Assembly (NCBI RefSeq): GCF_001746295.1
Contig: NZ_MJAH01000010.1
Coordinates: 1-64,000 of the forward strand
Direction of reading: 5' to 3'
DNA length: 64,000 nucleotides
Source: Streptomyces sp. LUP47B
Lineage (GTDB): Bacteria; Actinomycetota; Actinomycetes; Streptomycetales; Streptomycetaceae
Below the pieces are notes generated by a model. The model did no database searches, was not told the origin of the DNA, and saw nothing but the letters and a program-made list of their open reading frames with translations. Position 1 is the first letter of the stretch; each line of letters starts with the position of its first letter. A program made the translations under genes and the position numbers. Shown here in pieces: positions 36,804-45,559 of the stretch.

Positions 36804-38075
36804 GTGACCATCACCCAGCCCGACCTCAGCGTCTTCGAGACCCTCGAGTCCGAGGTGCGCAGCTACTGCCGCGGCTGGCCCACCGTCTTCGACCGCGCGC
36901 AGGGCAGCCGCATGTACGACGAGGACGGCCACGCGTACCTGGACTTCTTCGCCGGCGCCGGTTCACTGAACTACGGCCACAACAACCCCGTGCTGAAACG
37001 GGCGTTGATCGACTACCTGGAGCGCGACGGCGTCACGCACGGGCTCGACATGTCGACCACCGCCAAGCGCGCCTTCCTCCAGACCTTCCAGGACCTCGTG
37101 CTGCGACCGCGCGACCTGCCGTACAAGGTCATGTTCCCGGGCCCGACGGGGACCAACGCCGTGGAGGCGGCGCTCAAACTCGCCCGGAAGGTCAAGGGGC
37201 GCGAGGCCATCGTGTCCTTCACCAACGCCTTCCACGGGATGTCGCTGGGCTCCCTTGCCGTCACCGGCAACGCCTTCAAGCGGGCGGGCGCCGGTATCCC
37301 GCTGGTGCACGGCACGCCGATGCCGTTCGACAACTACTTCGACGGCACCGTCGAGGACTTCCTGTGGTTCGAGCGGCTCCTGGAGGACCAGGGCTCGGGC
37401 CTCAACAAGCCGGCCGCCGTGATCGTCGAGACCGTGCAGGGCGAGGGCGGCATCAACGTGGCCCGCCGGGAGTGGCTGCAGGCGCTCGCCGCGCTGTGCG
37501 AGCGGCAGGACATGCTGCTCATCGTCGACGACATCCAGATGGGCTGCGGGCGTACCGGTGCCTTCTTCTCCTTCGAGGAGGCGGGCATCACGCCGGACAT
37601 CGTCACCGTGTCCAAGTCCATCAGCGGCTACGGCCTTCCGATGTCGCTCTGCCTGTTCAAGCCGGAGCTGGACATCTGGGAGCCCGGCGAGCACAACGGC
37701 ACCTTCCGCGGCAACAACCCCGCCTTCGTCACGGCCACCGCCACCCTGGAGCAGTACTGGGCGGACGGGTCCGCGATGGAGAAGCAGACCCGCAAGCGCG
37801 GCGAACAGGTCGAGCAGGGGCTCATCTCCATCACCGAGGAGAACCTGGCCGACGTGAAGGAGTACCGCGGGCGCGGGCTCGTGTGGGGCATGGAGTTCCA
37901 CGACAAGGAGCGCGCCGGACGGGTGGCGCACCGCGCCTTCGAACTCGGGCTGCTCATCGAGACGTCGGGCCCCGAGAGCGAGGTCGTGAAGCTGCTTCCG
38001 GCACTCACGATCACCCCCGAGGAACTGGACGAGGGACTCAGCATCCTCGCCCGTTCCGTACGCGAAACCGTCTGA
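36804..38075 (+). CDS. ectB: Diaminobutyrate-2-oxoglutarate aminotransferase (EctB)
   Basis: A 423-aa class III PLP aminotransferase that makes L-2,4-diaminobutyrate from aspartate semialdehyde and glutamate. The GTG at 36804 gives the family start VTITQPDLSVFETLESEVRS and follows GAGGAG. Marks are the GPTGTNAVEAALKLAR block, FHGMSLGSLAVTGN, the Asp-containing LIVDDIQMGCGRTG and the PLP lysine in DIVTVSKSISGYG (near residue 272). Longer frames upstream run through ectA and are shadows. Confidence 0.97.
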   Translation: MTITQPDLSVFETLESEVRSYCRGWPTVFDRAQGSRMYDEDGHAYLDFFAGAGSLNYGHNNPVLKRALIDYLERDGVTHGLDMSTTAKRAFLQTFQDLVLRPRDLPYKVMFPGPTGTNAVEAALKLARKVKGREAIVSFTNAFHGMSLGSLAVTGNAFKRAGAGIPLVHGTPMPFDNYFDGTVEDFLWFERLLEDQGSGLNKPAAVIVETVQGEGGINVARREWLQALAALCERQDMLLIVDDIQMGCGRTGAFFSFEEAGITPDIVTVSKSISGYGLPMSLCLFKPELDIWEPGEHNGTFRGNNPAFVTATATLEQYWADGSAMEKQTRKRGEQVEQGLISITEENLADVKEYRGRGLVWGMEFHDKERAGRVAHRAFELGLLIETSGPESEVVKLLPALTITPEELDEGLSILARSVRETV

Positions 38076-38119
38076 ACCACCGTCTGAACCACCGTCTACG
38101 TAGGAGGCATCGCAGCACC

Positions 38120-38530
38120 GTGATCGTCCGTTCTTTCAAGGACATCGAAGGCACCGACCGGCATGTGAGGGCAGCGTCCGGCACCTGGGAGAGCAAGCGC
38201 ATCGTGCTCGCCAAGGAGCGGGTCGGCTTCTCACTGCACGAGACGATCCTGTACGCGGGTACGGAGACGTCGATGTGGTACGCGAACCACATCGAGGCCG
38301 TCGTCTGCGTCGAGGGCGAGGCCGAGCTGACCGACCACGAGAGCGGGCTGACGCACTCGATCACGCCCGGGACCATGTACCTGCTGGACGGTCACGAGCG
38401 GCACACACTGCGGGTCAAGGAGGACTTCCGCTGCATCTGTGTGTTCAACCCGCCCGTGACCGGCCGGGAGGACCACGACGAGAACGGCGTCTACCCGCTG
38501 CTCACCGAACCCGAATCCGAGGAGGTGTGA
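38120..38530 (+). CDS. ectC: L-ectoine synthase (EctC)
   Basis: A 136-aa cupin that closes the ring of N-gamma-acetyldiaminobutyrate to ectoine. The GTG at 38120 (VIVRSFKDIEGTDRHV) follows an AGGAGG site at 38103-38107. Conserved parts are WESKRIVLAKERVGFSLHET, TSMWYANHIEAVVCVEGEAEL (metal-site Glu region) and LLDGHERHTLR (metal-site His). Length is typical. Confidence 0.97.
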   Translation: MIVRSFKDIEGTDRHVRAASGTWESKRIVLAKERVGFSLHETILYAGTETSMWYANHIEAVVCVEGEAELTDHESGLTHSITPGTMYLLDGHERHTLRVKEDFRCICVFNPPVTGREDHDENGVYPLLTEPESEEV

Positions 38531-38538
38531 CCGCACCC

Positions 38539-39432
38539 ATGACCACCACCACCGTCACCGATCTCTATCCCAGCCGCGGCGCCACCGAGGTGTCGACGCC
38601 CCGCAAGGACCCGGTCGTCTGGTCGGCCCCCGGCGCGCCGGGACCGATCGCCACGGGCGAGCTGGAGGCGTTCGAGCGCGACGGCTTCCTCGCCGTCGAC
38701 CAGATCATCGGCCCGGACGAAGTCCCCGTCTACCGGCGTGAGTTGGAGCGGCTCGTCACCGACCCGCACATCCGCGCGGACGAACGCTCGATCATCGAGC
38801 CGAAGTCCAAGGAGATCCGCTCGGTCTTCGAGGTGCACAAGATCAGCGAGGTGTTCGCGAAGCTGGTGCGTGACGAGCGGGTCGTCGGCCGGGCCCGGCA
38901 GATCCTCGGCTCCGACGTCTACGTCCACCAGTCGCGGATCAACGTCAAGCCCGGTTTCGGGGCCAGTGGCTTCTACTGGCACTCCGACTTCGAGACCTGG
39001 CACGCCGAGGACGGCCTGCCGAACATGCGGACGGTGTCCGTCTCGATCGCGCTGACCGAGAACTACGACACCAACGGCGGCCTCATGATCATGCCGGGGT
39101 CCCACCGCACCTTCCTCGGATGCGCGGGGGCCACCCCGAAGGACAACTACAAGCAGTCGCTGCAGATGCAGGACGCCGGCACGCCCTCGGACGAGGCGCT
39201 GACCGCGATGGCCTCGGAGTACGGCATCAAGCTGTTCACGGGCAAGGCCGGTTCGGCGACCTGGTTCGACTGCAACTGCATGCACGGCTCCGGCGACAAC
39301 ATCACGCCGTTCCCGCGCAGCAACGTGTTCATCGTGTTCAACAGCGTGGAGAACCAGGCCGTGGAGCCGTTCGCGGCGCCCATCCGGCGGCCGGAGTTCA
39401 TTGGCGCGCGGGACTTCACGCCGGTGAAGTGA
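38539..39432 (+). CDS. ectD: Ectoine 5-hydroxylase (EctD)
   Basis: A 297-aa Fe(II)/2-oxoglutarate dioxygenase converting ectoine to 5-hydroxyectoine. The ATG at 38539 follows GAGGAGG at the ectC stop. The iron ligands are H148 and D150 in FYWHSDFETWHAEDG and H249 in CMHGSGDN. The EctD signature continues through this block with QSRINVKPGFGASGFYW. Its end is convergent with the anti-sigma gene, 17 bp away. Confidence 0.97.
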   Translation: MTTTTVTDLYPSRGATEVSTPRKDPVVWSAPGAPGPIATGELEAFERDGFLAVDQIIGPDEVPVYRRELERLVTDPHIRADERSIIEPKSKEIRSVFEVHKISEVFAKLVRDERVVGRARQILGSDVYVHQSRINVKPGFGASGFYWHSDFETWHAEDGLPNMRTVSVSIALTENYDTNGGLMIMPGSHRTFLGCAGATPKDNYKQSLQMQDAGTPSDEALTAMASEYGIKLFTGKAGSATWFDCNCMHGSGDNITPFPRSNVFIVFNSVENQAVEPFAAPIRRPEFIGARDFTPVK

Positions 39433-39453
39433 CCCCTACGGGTTGATCTTCAC
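39424..39453. terminator. Weak bidirectional hairpin between ectD and the anti-sigma gene
   Basis: GTGAAG (39424-39429) pairs with CTTCAC (39448-39453), and inside it ACCC pairs with GGGT around a CTAC loop. It spans the stop codons of both convergent genes. There is no T-run, so termination activity is only suggested. Confidence 0.45.
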
Positions 39454-40448
39454 AGCCACGACAGCGACGCGGCCCGCTCCAGTACGTTCCGTACGGCGGC
39501 CGCGTCGCCCGTGCTGTCCCGGGGAACCGTGTCCGGCGCGTACCGCCCGCCGACCAGCAGACAGAAGTCCACGGCATCCAGGGTGAGTTCGGCGGCCACG
39601 GGATCGCTGTGCGAACCCAGGACCCACTCCTCGCCGCCCCTGACGGCGAACAGCACCGGGGGCGCCTCGGCCCCGAGGACGGTGCCGAGAACGCGGACGG
39701 CCAGCCCGACCAGCTGCCCCAGGTGCTCCTCGGGCGGCGGCGGCACGGCCAGGCCCAGGGCGCGGCCGATGTCGTCGGTGTGGATCCACGCCTCGAAGGC
39801 CCGCGCCAGGAAGTGCGCGGTGACGGGCAGCCTCAGGCCCATCAACAGGGTTGTTCCGGCGGCGAGTTCGGGATCGCGGGCATAGGGGGTGCCGAGGAGC
39901 GCGGCGGTTTGGGCGGACCAGGCGGCGACGGTCTCCTCGGGCGTACGGCCGTGCTCATGGGCGATCACCTCGGCGGTACGCCTCTCCCAGGCGTCCGCCC
40001 AGTCCGCGTCCTCGTCGATCCGCGCGCCCGGCACCCGGGCGTCGATCCCGAGCCGCAGGGCCAGATGTTCGTCGGCGGCCAGCAGATGGGCGACCGTCGC
40101 GTGCACGTCCCAGTCGTGCACGACGGGCGTCGACCAGCGCCCCGGCAGTTCGGGCAGCAGCGCCTCGAGCCCGGCGACGGCGGCCGCGTAGGGGGCGGCG
40201 TGCCGGGCCACTCGGGGCGGCGCGGGGCGGACGCGGAGGGCGCCGGTGAGAAGGGTGTCGAGGGGGGACGGCGGCTCGTCGAGCGGCGGGCCGTCCAGCA
40301 GCCGTACGGTCGCGCGGAGCCGTTCCGCCTCCGTCGCGCAGCTCTCGCACTCGGCCAGATGCGTTGGGACCAGCCGCTCCTCGGCCGGTTCCAGGGCGCC
40401 GAAGGCCCAGGCGGCCAGCAGGTGGCGTACGTCGTCGTGATCGGTCAC
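39450..40448 (-). CDS. Zinc-binding anti-sigma factor fused to a maleylpyruvate-isomerase-like (DinB-type) domain
   Basis: A 332-aa protein from the GTG at 40448, 34 bp after the ECF sigma gene. Residues 1 to about 45 form a zinc anti-sigma (ZAS) motif: HLAECESC gives the H-x3-C-x2-C core. No clear transmembrane helix follows. Residues about 95-220 resemble the mycothiol-dependent maleylpyruvate isomerase N-terminal domain (PELPGRWSTPVVHDWDVHATVAHLLAADEHLA). A C-terminal MDMPI-type part has the block TAHFLARAFEAWIHTDDIGRAL. It is probably a soluble redox- or metal-responsive regulator of the neighbouring sigma factor. Confidence 0.85.
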   Translation of the reverse strand: MTDHDDVRHLLAAWAFGALEPAEERLVPTHLAECESCATEAERLRATVRLLDGPPLDEPPSPLDTLLTGALRVRPAPPRVARHAAPYAAAVAGLEALLPELPGRWSTPVVHDWDVHATVAHLLAADEHLALRLGIDARVPGARIDEDADWADAWERRTAEVIAHEHGRTPEETVAAWSAQTAALLGTPYARDPELAAGTTLLMGLRLPVTAHFLARAFEAWIHTDDIGRALGLAVPPPPEEHLGQLVGLAVRVLGTVLGAEAPPVLFAVRGGEEWVLGSHSDPVAAELTLDAVDFCLLVGGRYAPDTVPRDSTGDAAAVRNVLERAASLSWL

Positions 40449-40482
40449 CGCTCGCCCCCTTCCCTGTCTTTCCCTGCCGCCA

Positions 40483-41091
40483 TCATGCGCCCTCTTCACA
40501 CGCCGGGTCGGGTGGGTCGGCCAAAGTCTCCGCGAGGGCGCGCAGGGCGGTGCGCAGCCGGGTCTTCGCGGTGCCCTCGGGGATGCCGAGCTCGACGGCG
40601 GCCTGCCGGTAGGTGCGGCCCGCGAAGTAGGCGAGGTGAACCACCTCCCTTTGTGGCTGCGGGAGTTCGGCGAGGGCGGTGTGCAACAGGAGGGCTCGCT
40701 CCCGGTCGACGACCGCGTCGGCGGGGCCGGGAGAGGCGTCCGGGATGCCGTGCAGGGCCAGGTCGTCGGCGCGGGCGTCCTTGCGGTGCCGGGCCTCGCT
40801 GCGCACCCAGTCCACGGCCCGCCGGTGCGCCAGCAGCGACAGCCAGGTACGCAGGCTGCCCCGGCGCGCGTCGAAGGCGTACGGTCTGCTCCACAGCTGC
40901 GCGAAGACCTCCTGTGCCACGTCCTCGGCCGCGGCCCCGCTGCGGGTCACGCGCACCGCGACCGCCCGCACCAGCCCGCCGTACGCTCCGTACGCCTCGG
41001 CCAGCGCGGACTCGTCGCCGTACACCAGCCGCCGGTGCAGCTCCGCGTCTGCGGGTTGCTGTACGGACGTCGTCCCGTCCGTGGACTCCAC
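40483..41091 (-). CDS. ECF RNA polymerase sigma factor (paired with the zinc anti-sigma)
   Basis: A 202-aa sigma-70 family protein of the ECF group starting at a GTG. Region 2 shows AAEDVAQEVFAQLWSRPYAFDARRGSLRTWL. Region 4 shows PQPQREVVHLAYFAGRTYRQAAVELGIPEGTAKTRLRTALRAL, close to SigK-like proteins. The gene order sigma then anti-sigma in one operon is usual. Target promoters are unknown. Confidence 0.93.
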   Translation of the reverse strand: MESTDGTTSVQQPADAELHRRLVYGDESALAEAYGAYGGLVRAVAVRVTRSGAAAEDVAQEVFAQLWSRPYAFDARRGSLRTWLSLLAHRRAVDWVRSEARHRKDARADDLALHGIPDASPGPADAVVDRERALLLHTALAELPQPQREVVHLAYFAGRTYRQAAVELGIPEGTAKTRLRTALRALAETLADPPDPACEEGA

Positions 41092-41149
41092 GGCACCACC
41101 ACCCCTTGACGCCCCTTCCTAGCGTCCCGGGCGGCGCGGCGCCAGCGGT

Positions 41150-42202
41150 TCAGGCAGACAGGGCGTCCAGGAGGCGGTCGACATCGGCGGCGGTGTTGTA
41201 GAGGTGGAAGGAGGCGCGCAGGTTACCGGCACGGTTGGACACTTCGATGCCCGCCGCGCTCAGTTCGGGCTGGCGTCCGCCGAGTCCGGGCACGGACACG
41301 ATCGGCGAGCCGGGGGCCGGCAGCGGTGCGTGGCCGAGGGTGGCGAGTCCCGTACGGAAGCGGTCCGCGAGGGCGAGGTCGTGGGCGCGTACGGCGTCCA
41401 CGCCGAGCTCCTCCAGGAGTTCGAGGGAGCGGCGGGTGCCCGTGTAGGTGAACAGGGCCGGGCTGACGTCGAACCGCCGGGCGGAGTGGGCCAGTTCGGC
41501 GACGGGGCCGTAGCAGCTGTCCCACGGGATCTCCCCCGCGACCCAGCCGGCGAGGACCGGCTTCAGGTCGCCGAAGTCCTCCGGCACGGCGAGGAAGGCC
41601 GCGCCGTGCGGGCCGAGCAGCCACTTGAAGGTGGTGGAGACGGTGTAGTCGTACGACCGCGCGTCCACCGGGAGCCAGCCCGCGGCCTGCGAGAAGTCGA
41701 CGTAGGTGCGGGCTCCGTGATTCCCGGCCGCTTCCCGCAGGGCGGGCAGGTCGGCGATCCGGCCGTCGGCGGACTGGGCGGCGCTGACCGCGACGAGGGC
41801 GGTGCCGGGGCGGACGGAGTCGGCGAGCCGTTCCAGCGGCACGATGCGCACCTTCAGGTCACCGCGGGTGTGGAAGGGGTTCACGACGGAGGTGAAGTCG
41901 TCCTCGGCGGTGAGGACTTCGGCGCCCGGGGGCAGCGAGGCGGCGACCAGGCCCGAGAAGGTGGAGACGGACGGTCCCGCCGCGACCCGGGTGACCGGGA
42001 CGCCGGCGAGCCTGGCGAACGCGGCGCGGGACAGCTCCACGTCCTGGAACAGCGGGTCCAGCGGCCTGCCCTCGGCGCGGATCAGCGCGGCCTCCTGGAG
42101 GGCGGTCACGGTGCGTGCGGGGAGCAGGCCGCTGCTCGCGGTGTTGAGGAAGGTGTTCTTCGGGGCGAACTCGGCGCGGACGAGGCTCTCGAAGGTCTCC
42201 AT
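41150..42202 (-). CDS. Class V aminotransferase fold PLP enzyme (cysteine desulfurase/kynureninase-like)
   Basis: A 350-aa protein from the ATG at 42202 (METFESLVRAEF). PLP fold marks are FLNTASSGLLPARTV at the start, the Asp region TYVDFSQAAGWLPVD and the PLP lysine in VSTTFKWLLGPHGAAFL. The catalytic Cys loop of true cysteine desulfurases is not obvious, so isopenicillin-N-epimerase/EgtE-like or other lyase functions are possible. I cannot name the substrate. It is a single gene between the sigma factor and the DsbA-like gene. Confidence 0.82.
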   Translation of the reverse strand: METFESLVRAEFAPKNTFLNTASSGLLPARTVTALQEAALIRAEGRPLDPLFQDVELSRAAFARLAGVPVTRVAAGPSVSTFSGLVAASLPPGAEVLTAEDDFTSVVNPFHTRGDLKVRIVPLERLADSVRPGTALVAVSAAQSADGRIADLPALREAAGNHGARTYVDFSQAAGWLPVDARSYDYTVSTTFKWLLGPHGAAFLAVPEDFGDLKPVLAGWVAGEIPWDSCYGPVAELAHSARRFDVSPALFTYTGTRRSLELLEELGVDAVRAHDLALADRFRTGLATLGHAPLPAPGSPIVSVPGLGGRQPELSAAGIEVSNRAGNLRASFHLYNTAADVDRLLDALSA

Positions 42203-42300
42203 GGGTCCACTGTGGGGCCGGGAGACCTCTCGGTCCATTGCGATTTTCTACGTGGTTTCGCCAAGGAACGCTTATACGTCCGCGCCGGCCTGCGCGTTTG

Positions 42301-43026
42301 TCAGCCCTGCTGGGGCACGGCGCATCCGTCGGGACCGCAGGCCTCGGCGGAGGTGTCGCCCTGGTCGATCAGCTTCAGTGGGGAGCGGTTGCCCCAGGCC
42401 TGGGTGAGGGCCTGGGTGAAGACCTCGGCGGGCTGGGCCCCGGAGACGCCGTACGTGCGGTCCAGGACGAAGAAGGGCACGCCGTTGGCGCCGAGCTCGG
42501 CGGCCTCGCGCTCGTCGGCGCGGACGTCGTCGGCGTAGGCGGTGGGGTCGGCGAGGACCTTGCGGACCTCGTCGGCGTCCAGGCCGGCCTCCACAGCGAG
42601 CTCCACGAGGCGCTCGTCGCCCTCGGTGTACAAGGACCTCTCCTCGGCGAAGTTGGCCCGGTAGAAGATCTGGACGAGCTCGTCCTGCCGGCCCTGTTCC
42701 TTGGCGAGGTGGAGAAGCCGGTGCAGGTCGAAGGTGTTGCCGTGGTCGCGGTCCCGGGTCCGGTAGGCGAGGCCTTCGGCGGCGGCCTGGGCGCCGAGGT
42801 TCTCCTCGCCGGCCTGGGCCTGGGCCTCGCTCATGCCGTACTTCTTGCTGAGCATCGCGAGGACGGGCTGCACGTCGGCCTTGTCCCGCCCGGGATCCAA
42901 CTCGAACGACCGGTGGACGACCTCGACGCCGTCACGGTGCGGGAAGGCCGCCAGCGCCTTCTCGAAGCGGGCCTTGCCCACGTAGCACCAGGGGCAGGCG
43001 ATGTCGCTCCAGATCTCGACGCGCAT
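42301..43026 (-). CDS. DsbA-family oxidoreductase (FrnE-like)
   Basis: A 241-aa thioredoxin-fold protein from the ATG at 43026; the upstream in-frame extension is not needed. The CxxC motif C11-P-W-C14 follows MRVEIWSDIA. The cis-Pro loop is NGVPFFVLD (near residue 185) with the family end GAQPAEVFTQAL. Such cytoplasmic 2-hydroxychromene-2-carboxylate isomerase/DsbA-like proteins (FrnE) are linked to disulfide chemistry and stress. The last residues ACGPDGCAVPQQG hold two more Cys. Confidence 0.92.
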   Translation of the reverse strand: MRVEIWSDIACPWCYVGKARFEKALAAFPHRDGVEVVHRSFELDPGRDKADVQPVLAMLSKKYGMSEAQAQAGEENLGAQAAAEGLAYRTRDRDHGNTFDLHRLLHLAKEQGRQDELVQIFYRANFAEERSLYTEGDERLVELAVEAGLDADEVRKVLADPTAYADDVRADEREAAELGANGVPFFVLDRTYGVSGAQPAEVFTQALTQAWGNRSPLKLIDQGDTSAEACGPDGCAVPQQG

Positions 43027-43123
43027 GTACGGCTCTCTCCAGGTCGGACGGCTGCGGAGACTCCCTCCGCCGGTTGGGTGAACGTTCAAGCAGCGGGTTC
43101 CATTCCCCCCGCCCCCTCTTCGC

Positions 43124-43732
43124 TCAGCGTCCGTCGCGCAGGTCGGCGGGCCACTCGGGCCGGTACTCGATGTGGTCGTACGTCACCACACACCCCTCCC
43201 CCATCGGTGACTGCGCCATGAAGCCGATCAGGGCCGCGTCGGTCTCCTTCTCGTCGCCCAGGGTGAAGAGGCGGACGAAGGTCCAGTGCTTGCCGTCGCG
43301 GGAGGCGTGGAAGGCGAAGGCGCGGCCGGTGCGGCTGACCCGCAGCCACACCGAACTGCCGTCCACGGTGAAGGAGTTGCAGTCGTCGGAGTGCCCGCGG
43401 GTGACGACCGTGCAGACGGTGGGCACGTCCGGGGAGTTCTCCAGGCAGAGTTTGGCCCAGGCCCGCTCGCCGACATGGACGTAGAGCACGCCCGCGTCGA
43501 ACGAACCGTTGAAGCCCACGGTGACGCGGGCTATCAGCTGGAAGTCCCCCTCGGGGGCACCGAGCAGCCGCGGCGCGTCGGCGGCGGGGTCCAGGGACTC
43601 CCCGGTGGGCGGCACGAACCGGTCCTGCCGGGGGCCGGCCCACCCGGAGAGGATGCCGTCCTCGTGGGCCCAGTGCCCGTCGGGACCGTAGGTGCGGAGA
43701 GAGAAAGGGAGTTCGGGAAGTTCGACGTCCAT
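43124..43732 (-). CDS. DUF1349 protein (concanavalin-like beta-sandwich)
   Basis: A 202-aa protein of the DUF1349 family (related to yeast 'regulation of enolase protein 1'). It shows the expected beta-sandwich pattern with LIARVTVGFNGSFDAGVLYVHVGERAWAKLCLE, VVTRGHSDDCNS, VWLRVSRTGRAFAFHASRDGKHW and AQSPMGEGCVVTYDHIEY. No signal peptide. Function is not established; sugar binding is often guessed from the fold. Single gene. Confidence 0.9.
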   Translation of the reverse strand: MDVELPELPFSLRTYGPDGHWAHEDGILSGWAGPRQDRFVPPTGESLDPAADAPRLLGAPEGDFQLIARVTVGFNGSFDAGVLYVHVGERAWAKLCLENSPDVPTVCTVVTRGHSDDCNSFTVDGSSVWLRVSRTGRAFAFHASRDGKHWTFVRLFTLGDEKETDAALIGFMAQSPMGEGCVVTYDHIEYRPEWPADLRDGR

Positions 43733-43900
43733 CCTCAGAGTTTTCCAGCTCCCTCTCCGCGCCCGGGCCTCGGGTGCCAGGGCCTGGCCGGCAGATCATG
43801 CCGACGTCGCGGGGCCTGGCACACACATCTGCGGGCCAGACCCCTTCACCCGCACTGATCAGGCACCGTCGCGTGAAGTCGGCCTGATCCGCCGGAGGCC

Positions 43901-45430
43901 CTAGCGCTCCAGACGGTTGTTGAAACGGCGGGGCAGGCCCAGCGGGTTGTCGTCCCTCAGCTCCGGCGGGAGCAGGGCCTCCGGCGTGTTCTGGTACGCC
44001 ACCGGGCGCAGCCAGCGCTCGATCGCGGTACCGCCCACCGACGTCGACGTGGACGTCGTCGCCGGGTACGGGCCGCCGTGCTGCTGGGCCGGGGCCACGG
44101 CCACGCCCGTCGGCCAGGCGTTCACCAGGACCCGGCCGGCCAGCGGCGTCAGCTCCGCCAGGATCTCGGCGCCCCGCCCCTCGCCCGCGGCCTCCTGCGC
44201 CGACAGGTGGACCGTCGCGGTGAGGTTGCCCGGGAGCCGGGACAGCACGGCCCGCGCCTCGTCGTCGTCCTCGTAGCGGGCCACCACGGTCACCGGACCG
44301 AAGCACTCCTCCAGGAGCAGGTCGTACGCCCCCTCGGTGGTCAGCTTCTCCGCCGCCACCGTGAGGAAGCCCGCGCTCACCGTGTGCTCTCCGCCCGCTC
44401 CGGGCGTCACCGGCGACTCGACCTCGGGAAGCTCCCCGCGCTCGGCGACCCCGGCGACGAAGTTGTCCCGCATGCGGTGGTCGAGAAGGACACCCGCGTC
44501 GGTGTCGCTGACGGCGTCGGTCAGGGACTTCAGCAGGCCGTCGCCCGCCGCGCCGGACGGCACCAGGACCAGGCCCGGCTTCACGCAGAACTGGCCGACG
44601 CCGAGGGTCATGGAGCCCGCGAGCCCGGCGCCGATGGCCTCCGCGCGCTCGGCCGCCGCCTCCTCGGTGATCACGACGGGGTTCAGGGAGCCCAGCTCGC
44701 CGTGGAACGGGATCGGCACCGGCCGCGCGGCCGCCGCGTCGAACAGGGCACGGCCGCCCTTCACGGAACCGGTGAAGCCCGCGGCCGCGACCAGCGGGTG
44801 CTTGATCAGCTCGAGGCCGGCCTCGAAGCCGTGGACGAGACCGACCACGCCCGCGGGGATGCCGTGCTCGGCGGCGGCCCGGCGCAGCACGGACGCGACC
44901 AGCTCGGACAGGCCCGGGTGGTCGGGGTGGGCCTTGACGACGACGGGGTTGCCGGCCGCGAGCGCGCTCGCGGTGTCGCCGCCGGCGACCGAGAAGGCGA
45001 AGGGGAAGTTGGAGGCCGAGTAGACGGCGACGACGCCGAGGGGCACCTTGTAGCGGCGCAGGTCCGGGATCGGCGGGGTGGCGGTGTCGTCGGGGTGGTT
45101 GATCACCACGCCGAGGAACTCGCCCTCGTCGACGATGTCGGCGAAGGCCCGCAGCTGGTAGCTGGTGCGGGCGAGCTCGCCGGTCAGCCGGACCGGGCCC
45201 AGCGCGGTCTCGGCGTCGGCGGCTTCGACAAGGTGGTCCTTGGAGTCCTGGAGCCGGTCGGCGGCGGTGCGCAGGAAGGCCGCGCGGACGGTGCGGTCGG
45301 CAAGGGACGCCCGCGCGTCGTGCGCGGCGCGGACGGCGGTGTCCACCTCCTGGGCCGTGGCCTCCACCGCAACCTGCTCGCGCTGCTTCCCGGTTCGGGG
45401 GTCGACACTCCAGACTGGTGCTGCTGCCAC
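43901..45430 (-). CDS. Aldehyde dehydrogenase, 2-oxoglutarate-semialdehyde dehydrogenase type
   Basis: A 509-aa NAD(P)-dependent dehydrogenase. I take the GTG at 45430, with GGAGGG 7 bp upstream. A GTG at 45445 is in frame but the ribosome site would then lie inside the gene. Family blocks match the KGSADH group that ends pentose, hydroxyproline and hexarate catabolism: YSASNFPFAFSVAGGDTASALAAGNPVVVKAHPDHP, GFTGSVKGGRALFDAA, HGELGSLNPVVI and the catalytic Cys region LGVGQFCVKPGLV (near residue 280). It is divergent from an IclR regulator, likely its controller. It could process sugar acids from pectin, but that is inferred. Confidence 0.9.
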   Translation of the reverse strand: MAAAPVWSVDPRTGKQREQVAVEATAQEVDTAVRAAHDARASLADRTVRAAFLRTAADRLQDSKDHLVEAADAETALGPVRLTGELARTSYQLRAFADIVDEGEFLGVVINHPDDTATPPIPDLRRYKVPLGVVAVYSASNFPFAFSVAGGDTASALAAGNPVVVKAHPDHPGLSELVASVLRRAAAEHGIPAGVVGLVHGFEAGLELIKHPLVAAAGFTGSVKGGRALFDAAAARPVPIPFHGELGSLNPVVITEEAAAERAEAIGAGLAGSMTLGVGQFCVKPGLVLVPSGAAGDGLLKSLTDAVSDTDAGVLLDHRMRDNFVAGVAERGELPEVESPVTPGAGGEHTVSAGFLTVAAEKLTTEGAYDLLLEECFGPVTVVARYEDDDEARAVLSRLPGNLTATVHLSAQEAAGEGRGAEILAELTPLAGRVLVNAWPTGVAVAPAQQHGGPYPATTSTSTSVGGTAIERWLRPVAYQNTPEALLPPELRDDNPLGLPRRFNNRLER

Positions 45431-45470
45431 CGCGGGTCCCTCCACGTGTATCTGGGTCAGCCACCAGGAC

Positions 45471-45488
45471 CGTTCGATATGCTGAACG
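45471..45488. promoter_or_regulatory. Candidate IclR operator between the dehydrogenase and regulator genes
   Basis: CGTTCGATATGCTGAACG has CGTTC/GAACG arms around an 8-bp AT-rich centre. It lies in the 129-bp divergent gap, about 40 bp from the dehydrogenase start and 70 bp from the regulator start. IclR-family sites are often short palindromes of this kind. Confidence 0.55.
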
Positions 45489-45559
45489 CTGTCCCTGATG
45501 GTGAATATGCTGTTGGAGACTATATATCTGGGTTCCCGTCGAACGAAGGGTCAAGGGCG

